From positions 5,952,001 to 6,016,000 of the forward strand of contig NC_081335.1 of assembly GCF_022539665.2 (NCBI RefSeq): a stretch of DNA of 64,000 bases. Direction: 5' to 3'. This stretch comes from Daphnia carinata (Eukaryota; Arthropoda; Branchiopoda; Diplostraca; Daphniidae). The notes under the pieces were generated by a model. The model made no database searches and was not told where the DNA came from. It worked only from the letters and a program-made list of their open reading frames with translations. Of the stretch, positions 44,530 through 53,400 are shown one piece after another; the first letter of the stretch is position 1, and each line of letters begins with the position of its first letter. Position numbers and translations under genes: made by a program.

Positions 44530-44648
44530 GCCAACAGCATCTCGTATTCCCAAGCGGTCACCCATCCAGGTACTAACGAGACCCGACGCTGCTTAGACTT
44601 CGGGGAGCCGACGAGACCCGGTGCGTTCAGCGTGGTATGGCCGTTGGC
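44530..44648 (-). rRNA. 5S rRNA: Intact 5S rRNA gene
   Basis: A full 119-nt 5S gene, GCCAACGGCCATACCACGCT to GAGATGCTGTTGGC, with closing stem and the internal control region intact. It lacks any insertion at nt 50/51. It differs from the split copies at many sites, including ACGCTGAACGCACC for ACGTAGAACTCACC and GAAGTCTAAGCAGCG for GAAGTTAAGCTACG. The 30 bp before its 3' end also differ from the other units, so it is a separate 5S lineage. It is transcribed by Pol III into the large-subunit 5S rRNA. Confidence 0.96.
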
Positions 44649-44928
44649 ACGGACGACCGTAAAGGTAACAACGTCTGTTTCGTTGCAAATTGTGTAGTTG
44701 CAGTCACCTTAAAAATCCTCTAGCTTAGCGCTTGGGCCTCGTTTACTACATATAAAAACACTTAGTAATTGTGCATGATCAACTAAATGTTAGAATTTTC
44801 CTTGACGATTTCTATACTTAAAGAAATAAAACATTATTAAATCAAATGACATACCTTAACTGACAAATCTGCCTAATGAACAGGATCCCGTGATGTATGG
44901 TACACTTGATATTATATGTTCTGCTTCT

Positions 44929-45092
44929 CAGGGGACAGCGCGAACGCAGTCCCCCACTACCAAAAATTGTACTCCCGAGTTAACCGCATTTGGGTTAATC
45001 GCAAGGGTCAGCCCGACCGTAGTGCAATGGAAGGGCCTCGCCCTGGAGGAACCACCTTCGTGATCATGGTTGCCTCTGAGCCAGGTAAGTAT
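44929..45092 (-). ncRNA. U1: U1 snRNA (R5, last copy)
   Basis: 164 nt, canonical loop I, C:G version of stem III as in R1, normal stem-loop IV. About 77 bp of the usual upstream flank remain before the array ends. Confidence 0.96.
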
Positions 45093-45169
45093 GAGTTTAG
45101 TGAATACTTGACGATAACTCATAGTTTTTTGGTACCCAAACAATACTGACGAAGCACACTAAACCAAAG

Positions 45170-45228
45170 ATAGATTTGAAACAGTGAGTAATACAGACGA
45201 TGCTGTGTAATGCTCACGTAAACATCTG
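45170..45228. other. Right edge of the array
   Basis: The U1 upstream flank stops abruptly after ACTAAACCAAAG and continues with a diverged copy of the U5-U4 spacer segment found at 12437-12495 (ATTTGAAACAGTGAGTAATA). After that there is no similarity to the unit. This looks like an old deletion or recombination junction. Confidence 0.65.
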
Positions 45229-46480
45229 GGCAGGCTCAAATTGCAAAAAAAAGTTAGAATACGCTAGTGCCACCTCTTCCCCGCACTGGTTGGGAACACA
45301 AGTTACTAGTCTCTACTCTGTAAAGACACGGAAAAAAGGAGAGGAGTTTTGTGTACCATTCTGTCACATTATGTGAATGCTGTAATTGGCAGTGGGACTA
45401 CTTGAAAAGGTTTAAAACTGCCGCAGGCTGCAACGAAAGGGCGGGATGAGGCTTTTGGAAGACTAGATTGTGGTTGGAAACGTGGATATGACTATTTTTC
45501 AATACACAGATATTGCTTAAATGGGTGGCAACGCACGTAAATCGACAGGCAGGGATAGCGGGTGCGTTAAACGGCAAATAACAATTGGAGCTATAGAAAA
45601 AGGTGTGTAGGCTTAAACTACCCAAACCACTTTGTAGTGGTTTTGCTCCAAATCCAACCTTACTCCTTTTAAAAAAATAAATAATAATATATTTTGCTGG
45701 CAGGATACTGTACACGGCAACATGGTCTCACTACATATGTAAGGGAGAGCGGACCCAAACTGCACAAACAAAATTTTATTATCGAAAAATAAATGAAATT
45801 TAGTGCTTAGAAAAGTATGATAATGTAATTTTTTCCATTCATATTGGCTAAGTAGTTTAATCGTAACCACATTTTTAGAAAATGAAAAATTAAAAGAAAA
45901 AAATTAAGAGGAGAAACTGCACATTTGGTGTACGACATTAAACATGGTCTTTAAAATTTAATATATTGCAGATGCATGCTTCGAAAAAGTAGTGGGATGT
46001 TCGTATTTCATTAAGCTATTTCTGCATGTACTAAAAATATCCTAAACTAAACTTAATTTTATCACAATTCGTCAATGATTGACTGGGGGAGAGTAGTGGA
46101 ATGGACAAAGTAGCTTGAAAAAAAATGAAAATAGGGGGGGCTTGTTAAGTATCAAGTATTTATTTATTATCGAATGCCATTATCAGAAGGAGATAGCAGA
46201 CAACATTTTGGAACTCTCAGGTTTCAACTTTCGTTTACGATTCTTTTCCGTAACTAATCAACCGAAGCCCCTCCCCAAAAATATCGTTTGCGTCAGGTAT
46301 TACCCCCAAAACTATATCCAGTATCTCCCAACAGAAGGTCATTTTTTAAAACGCTTATCAATCTTAAACAACTTATCCTAAAAATTAAAACAAACCAAAA
46401 AAGAAACTGAAAAGAGAAAAATTAGTGTTTTTTATATAATTACCAAAGTTTTTTTTCATTAAGTGGTTTTCGAGCGGATT
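45229..46480. other. Unassigned intergenic DNA
   Basis: AT-rich DNA without recognisable genes; short open frames show no protein-like pattern. Confidence 0.4.
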
Positions 46481-46485
46481 GGCGG

Positions 46486-46652
46486 TGAAATAGGACTGTA
46501 ACGAAATAGGACTGGAGAAATAGGACTGAAAATTTCCAGTGCTATTTCTACCGGAGAAATAGGACTGACTTTTAATAACTTTTAGGACATTCCTATTTCT
46601 CCATGGCATCAGTCCTATTTCTCCTTAGAAATAATCCTATTTCATTTTTCTT
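46486..46652. repeat. Palindromic cluster 1 of the GGAGAAATAGGAC motif
   Basis: Four forward copies (variants of GGAGAAATAGGACTG) are followed by three reverse copies (CAGTCCTATTTCTCC), so the whole block can fold back on itself. The same design recurs at 58.0 and 63.0 kb. Confidence 0.8.
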
Positions 46653-47066
46653 TGTTCCAGTAGGAACGATGAGCCTCCAATCCCGTAGGCAACTTATTAC
46701 GTAAGAGCGTCGGGCTATATACATTTCCCTCCATTTCCCCCTTCCTTTACGAATAGTTTTAGTATATTTTTGAAAAGTTAGGCCTAAGTGTGGAATTGAA
46801 TATCACATCACACGTATTTTTTAAATTTCATTTCATGAATAACCTTCCGAGTTATTGCGGTCGTCCAATCTGGTACGTGTCCAGTGTGGGTCCGCTACTC
46901 CCTACTACATATCTGCAGATGCATTTTTCCCCTATGGTGAAAATGATAAACGTGCGGAGCGTTAGCCAATTACTTTTTTTTAGAAATTTTTCTGCTTGGA
47001 GTTGTAAATGGAAATTAGAATTGTAAATTTTATGAGAACCGAAAATAATATAAATTTGTTTTGTTT

Positions 47067-47790
47067 CTACAATAGCCTTTGGCCAATAAATTTCTAATAT
47101 TTGTTGCGGGCCAAAATACGACAACGGAAAATTTGGAAAAAAAGTGAGATGAGCTTTCTCAAATTTTCCCGTCTTCTTTATTTTGCCCGCACCAAAAAGA
47201 AACTTCCGAAATCTCGGCAATTGTCCCGAATATTGCCGCCAAAACAAACAAATAAAAAACGCATGCTTTTTGTTTATATGCTGCAAAAAAAAAATTAAAT
47301 ACCCTCTCGCAATAACAATATATTATTTCATTTTCGGCAACGGGGGGGGGGGGAGGGGGGCAGCGTTCTGTCGAATAAAACTTTCGAATAAAATTTCGAA
47401 TAGAATAACGCAAAAAATCGCACATTTTATTCGTCGAATAAAAATGTCCTTATTCGTTATTCTTATTCGTTGTAAATTCGTATTTTATCATTTCGAATAC
47501 AATTTCGAATAAGTAATTTTCTTGTACGACAGACAGTCTTGTTTTGATTGCTGTCCTGTTTTTTTCTGAAGGTAGGCTAAATGCCATTTTTATTCGATAT
47601 TTGATTCGAAAATTTATTCGCTATTCGTTATTCGAAAGTTATTCGTATTCGCGAATAAAACGTCCATTTTATTCGTTATTCGTTTACTTGGTTTATTCGT
47701 ATTCGTTTACAAAAGAATCAAGTTTTTTCTTATTCGACAGAACACTGGGGGGGGGGGGATGCCTCTTTTTTGTGGAGCACACCGTACCAT
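47067..47790. repeat. Dispersed repeat, copy 1 (split by a MITE)
   Basis: From TTGGCCAATAAATTTCTAAT through ACGACAACGGAAAATTTGG to a G run, and resuming after the MITE with ATGCCTCTTTTTTGTGGAG, this matches the reverse complement of 56735-57062. No coding capacity is recognised. Confidence 0.7.
47361..47747. mobile_element. hAT-like MITE with 18-bp terminal inverted repeats
   Basis: The ends CAGCGTTCTGTCGAATAA and TTATTCGACAGAACACTG are inverted repeats with one mismatch. The element is 387 bp, non-coding, and filled with TTATTCG/CGAATAA repeats. It lies inside a G run, so an 8-bp GGGGGGGG-type target duplication is possible but unprovable. CAG termini fit hAT superfamily ends. Confidence 0.72.
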
Positions 47791-49569
47791 ATTGCCTCGC
47801 GACAAGCCTGGGATATGCTTTTTACAAGTGTGCTGTCGCCACAGGGACTTTGATTTGGTTGCTTTAGTGGTTCAACCGTTTAAGTTAAGCCAGTTAAACA
47901 ACAATACGTGTAGCGCATGTCCTTTTTTCGAAGCGAAGCGATATGAATTTGGTTTATCTAGGTTTTCTAATGAGATAATATATTTACAATATTATATATA
48001 AAATAGTAACGGTAATTGAAATAAAAGATTATTAAATCATTTTTTCTTTATTATTTGTTATCAAAATTATTATGATATTTAGTTCATACAATCCGTTTTT
48101 GGGTAATTGTTACCAACGTTGTAAAATAGAATAAATGTTTAACTTTTCCTTTTTTATAGAAATAGATAGCTCTTGATATGAACTATCGATTGCTGTAAAT
48201 TTATCCATTTTTATTGTCTATTTTCCTCGTAAATAATTATAAAAGGCTTTCATGATTTTAGAGAGGGTAAGAGATATGTGAAAAAAAATAAACTTTGCAT
48301 TGTTTAATGCTTAAGCTTTGTCAAACATGTAATCATTCTAATATTTTTGTTTCTGGTATTTCAGAAACAAGCAGCTAAAAATGACTAATTTTGAGTTGCT
48401 ACATTTTATCCTGAAAATGACCAAAAACTAGTTTGTCATTTTAATTTGCGGCCATTTTCTTATCGCGGCAATTTCAAATTTTCTTTCTCGAAATATTTGT
48501 TAAATAGTAAAATCTATGTAACACACCTTATAAATTATTAAATATTTCACCATGGTCTTTAACATCCATGACTAACTATTATTGGTTAATTGTAAAAACG
48601 AAAAAAAGTTTTAAAATGTTAAAAGTAACCATAAACATTTTGTTTGTGAGAAGAGAATTCCGGTATCCGTCTTACATAGACAACCTCACAAATTAACTAA
48701 GAAAAGATTTATTTCATTTTCGATTCTCATTTTGATTTACTATTTTAGGGGTATTTTTCCATATTTCCGCGTGGGGAAACTCCATTTTATGGCCCCTTCC
48801 GCATAGGAAACTCCAAGCAGACAACATTCCAAAAAAAAAATTGTTTAGCCTCGCGCGTTTATCAATTTGGCCATAGAGGAAAAATGAATCTGCCACTATT
48901 TACTAAGTAGTACATATGTAATGATACCATAGTGAAACGCAATATGTGCAAAGTAGTATATATACGGGCCCAAAGTTACTAGTCGATAATGTAGAGAAAA
49001 GATAAGAAAACGACGCAATGGAGTACGACGTGTTTAATGGATATAAGAGATATCATGAACAGATGATGAGAGGGATACTGAACAGCCGGGGGATTACTAA
49101 TTTGTTTGTGTAAAATACGCCCACAGAAACTCAGAATTTTTGGGTTATTACTAATTTATTTGTGCAAAAACATAGCACTGAAAAAAAACCTGCTTTCATA
49201 TACAAAGGTAAGGTAACTGGGAGTATTGTTTATTTAACATGGCGGTCGGTAGACCTAGCAGGAAAGGCCCAGCAAACCTAGTAAAGGCCTCACGCAAACC
49301 CACGTTTAGACGATAATTATAATTTATTGATAAAAAAAGCAAGCTTGCTTAACAATGACGCAGCTAATTCAATGAAATTATGTTAAAATTTAATGAAATG
49401 TTGTTTTGTAAACTATAATAAGAATAATAATTCAAAAATTTCGAAATTATCAATATTAAAAAAACCCGAAATAAAAAAAATACTAATAAAAACATTCCCT
49501 TGGGAATTCAAAAAAAACGCCCCTGATTGAACAGGGTTTCTTGTTTAAGACGCTCAGGACGCAATTCGA
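47791..49569. other. Unassigned AT-rich DNA
   Basis: I see no gene with support. A 60-codon minus-strand frame at 48714-48896 has no recognisable domain. Confidence 0.4.
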
Positions 49570-49650
49570 CGCTCTCAGGATTTGAACCCGAGAACCAGCT
49601 TGTCCCCTTCAGTATCGTAGACGAGTACGCTACCGAGGTGACGAACCCCT
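49570..49650 (-). other. tRNA-like sequence with a B box (possible SINE head)
   Basis: CTCGGGTTCAAATCCTGAG forms a T-arm with a good Pol III B box, and CTCGGTAGCG resembles a D-arm, but no proper anticodon stem or matching acceptor stem is seen. It is a tRNA pseudogene or SINE-derived piece rather than a tRNA. Confidence 0.35.
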
Positions 49651-50198
49651 GAATGAAAGCTTTCCAAATTTAAAGCAAGCCTATATCAAAACATGAACTG
49701 TCAAACCAAAATTTTAAAGTTTGCATTGAACAAAAACCACTAGAGATGGTAAGGCAAACACGAATTCGTTTGATGCTTAAAATATTTTTTATTTACAATC
49801 CACTAAGAGGTACTATTTTACGAGCTATTTCCAACGTTTCGCTTCCAATGATGCCAAGTACCAAATAACCGACAACAAGCAGGAACAGCCAGTGATAAGA
49901 ATGAAAGGAGGACAAAAAAACAAAACAACTACCGAAGCATAACTAACAAAAACAGTGTACATTTTGTAATTAGACGTAGATGAGAAATTTTTCGGATGAT
50001 GGTGTTATTTACTAGTTAAAAATCAAAGTATAAATTAACAAAAACAACTATGATAAAATCCACATAACCCATTTAATCGCTATTGAATCGCAATTTCAAT
50101 CTTACTTCCGTCTGCCAGCTGTTATTTAAGCCTCTTCAATCCCGCACCGTCTGTCCCCAAACGTAATTCTTCATAAAGCGAGGGCCCCACTTCTGTGG

Positions 50199-50466
50199 CT
50201 AGAGCTTATTGAAGAGCCTCTTGCCTCCACCTCCGTTAGATGTCGCCACCCCACCGGCATCATTTACTACCTCATTTTCAACGATTTGCAACGTATCGTT
50301 TGCAGGCCTGACTATTTCCTCGAAAAAGGGCATTGTCGAATCGCATGCCTCCTGTCAGCTTGATGTCGATTATGTTTTTCTTGCGCAAACAACACACGCC
50401 GCAAACCACAGCGCAAACAATCAGGATAACTGCAACGACGACGGTCACAGCCGATTTGCGGATTAT
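50199..50466 (-). CDS. Last exon: transmembrane segment and cytoplasmic tail
   Basis: After an acceptor TTTTAG the frame reads RKSAVTVVVAVILIVCAVVC, a clear membrane helix followed by the basic stop-transfer CLRKKN. Further on the tail is open in another frame (EEIVRPANDTLQIVENEVVN to NKL and a TAG stop), so about one base must be gained or lost near 50.36 kb. Confidence 0.65.
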
Positions 50467-53400
50467 CTAAAACAAGAGAGCAGTTTATTTGTTGGTTTTT
50501 TCGGTTTTATTATGCTTTTTGTTTTGCTTTTTGTTTTTGTTTTCATTTTTTGGACCAATTTCACCGGTAAACGAGCATGCAAGACGTGGGTACTTACTAG
50601 ATTGGGTGCTGGTTGAAATAATATTTTTGCCACTCAGGGTAGGGGCGAGAGGCTCCGTCAGAGTACTTGTACCGTCACGATTCCCAGCTTTGACGACTAA
50701 CTCGTACGGCAAGTTTTCTTTGAGACCGACAAGATTGAGCCATGTCAATCGGGTGTCATTCTTGTCCGTTTGTTTCACGCCTTGAAGTCGCCAGAAAACC
50801 CTGATTTTCAAACAAAAATAAGCAGAAAAAGGGGGTTAATGATGGTTGTACGGTGAAAGACAGGCAACAAATGTGTGAAAATAAAATTTGCTATAGATAT
50901 TTCCGGGCTAATTTATCATACACGCAACAGACAAATACAACGTGGAAGCCCAGAGTTTTTGAAAATTTATCTCTGATAGAAAAAGGATTTACTTTTTATC
51001 TGTACATCTCTACGGTATCGGCATTCTTAGCAGGCGAGTCCCAGAGAACGACTGAGTTATTTTTTCAAGTTGAATTCGTACAATACGCGGTGGTCCTCGA
51101 ATACGTTCTGTAAGATTGCGAAAAAATATATATATATGTACACATATATATTTATGTTATACAAATACTTTCAAGCTGTGATAGGGCTTGCTTATTGGGT
51201 AAGTCGTGTAAATTTTGATGGGTAATGCCTACCTTTGCCTTCGTGGAAACAAAAAATGATAGTTTTTGTTTACATGAGGGCGCACAGTTCAATGCTGGTA
51301 ACTGCTTCACCTCGGCACCAGTCCAAGCAACGCTGAGGTACGCCCCATTGGGTACAGCAACCACGATGATCTGAGACATCTGTAAGAACCATCAGCATGC
51401 AATAAACAACGGTTTGTAGCGGAAAGTACACAAGGCCCTACCAGCTGCGCATGGAATGAGGTTGTGAAAATCACCGATGCACTCCGGCCTGTCAATGACG
51501 CTCTCAATGCCCAAAAACAAAGTGCACGCGTCCATACAGGTGGATGACACGTTTTGCTCTTTGCAGCACTTGGCCACATTCATGACGGACGGAACCTAAT
51601 CAAGAGAAAATAATTTTAGTCTGAGGCAAATGCAATGGTTTCACGCAATGTTGTATACTGCTTTCTGACGCACTTGTAGTTTCATGACTTAAAATTATTA
51701 TTTGGGCGTCATGACCGAAATTATTTTGGGCGTTACAATAATAAACGACAGAGGCGGAGACATTCATATTCTTGACATTAATTGCATAATGTAATTGGCG
51801 TTTGGCTCCTAATTGTGCACGAAGTCGTACAAAAAAAAAATTGGTCATTTCAAAGGTTGTCATTGTTTTCGATTGATTGCGCCCCGTATATTAATTACGC
51901 GATTCTGACGAAGGATTTGAACTTCGTATTTGCTGCTGATCGTGATGTTATCCATGGTGCTGAAATCTCGGTTAAAACTCAGCTTCGGAGTGGGATGGGC
52001 GTCCATTTCACATTCGTGGGTGACATCGTCGCCTAGTGTTGTCATAGTGATTGTGAGCCTGTTATGCTGGGTCGACCTGGAATCGATACACAGAAAAAGT
52101 AAAAAGTCGTGGAGTCAGTTTTGGAACTGCTGAAATCCAATTGAAGTAAAAGAAAATACGCACGTCCAATAATGATGCGTTTAAAAGCTTCCGATGTTTG
52201 GCCGTAGCCATTATTTGCCTAACACGTTATGTGATTCATGGATCGGGTGACGTTAGACAGCACTGCTACCATGTGCCGCGTTTTTTTCCTGTTGTGTAAG
52301 AACACCAGAAATGTAAAGCGAAACAGTAGGCATGGGCGCGCCCGTTGCGACGCAAATGACGGTCATGCTGCTTCCCTCAAGGACAATATTCATCGGGTGG
52401 ATTGTGGGCACTTCTACAACCGCCTCGTATGCTGATCGGTCCAGGCTATCAACGTTTCAGAAGGCCGGCTCTCACCGTTATCGTTTGAAGCCGTGACTTA
52501 GAAAATGTGCTGCGAACTACCTGTTAGATTATCCAACCTGTAGTAGGTGATGGTTGCCGACGACAAATCGAAAGATTTGTCGTCTCTTTAACGGTAGTAC
52601 AAACTGTAAGTTCAGATTTTAAAAAATAAAATAATAATCGAAATGAATAAATCGCTGACTGTGTGGGCATAACGTGGCAAAACCAATATGAAACTAAAGT
52701 ACGTGTAAGTGAATCGATCAGTTGGATACACGCGTGCCGGTTGCTGCCATGAAACTATGGTGTAATCGGCACTTCGGCTGGTCACCGAGATTCCTTGCGG
52801 GGCTAATGGAACGCCGGAAATCGTTGCATTCGACAAAGCTATTTTTCAAAAAATGCAAATAATTAATAGGGGTATTAACTTGGCTGTTGTCCTTCAATTT
52901 CCTTTGACAAAGTGATTAAGTACGAAAAGAATGATCGGCAACTAGAAGATAAAGCACCTGAAGTGATAACGTATTAAAGTTTACGAAAATTTGCTAAAAA
53001 ATGTCACCCAAGTTTGAATTATTTTTGAACTAGTTACAGTAGGGGAAAAAAATGCACACCTTCTTTAGTGATGTTGATTGTAATGATGGAAGACGGCAAC
53101 GACGTTCCGTGGTGATTGGCTGCCACTGCGAAGAAATTGTAAAGCTGCTTTCATTTCAGCTTGATTTCAAGTTTTGATGGCTGCTTGAGGTTGAATAACG
53201 TGCAGTTGTTGATCCATCTCAAAAGCAGCAGCTATCGCTTTCGACGCTAGCTCGTCTATCATGGAATAATAAACGAATAGTGGTTGACGCTGCCGTCGAA
53301 TGGTGGCTGCCAAATTAGCGTCAAACTGTCATCCGTGATCGAAGTGGCATGTACTTGTATAACAGGACCAGGTATCAATCCAGTACCTAATTGTGTCGTT

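Noticed and set aside
8883-45092. A U6 snRNA gene in the unit
   Set aside because: I looked for the ACAGAGA, AGCATGGCCCCTGCGCAAGG and terminal T-run pattern on both strands and did not find it.
1-45228. CRISPR array or prokaryotic operon
   Set aside because: The repeats are 4.7-10.3 kb units with eukaryotic snRNAs; no short spaced direct repeats with unique spacers are present.
47544-47867. Protein-like open frames in the 47.2-47.9 kb region
   Set aside because: They fall in the MITE and the dispersed repeat and only reflect their periodic AT-rich sequence.
49570-49650. A genuine tRNA gene
   Set aside because: It has a T-arm and B box but no matching acceptor stem or anticodon stem.
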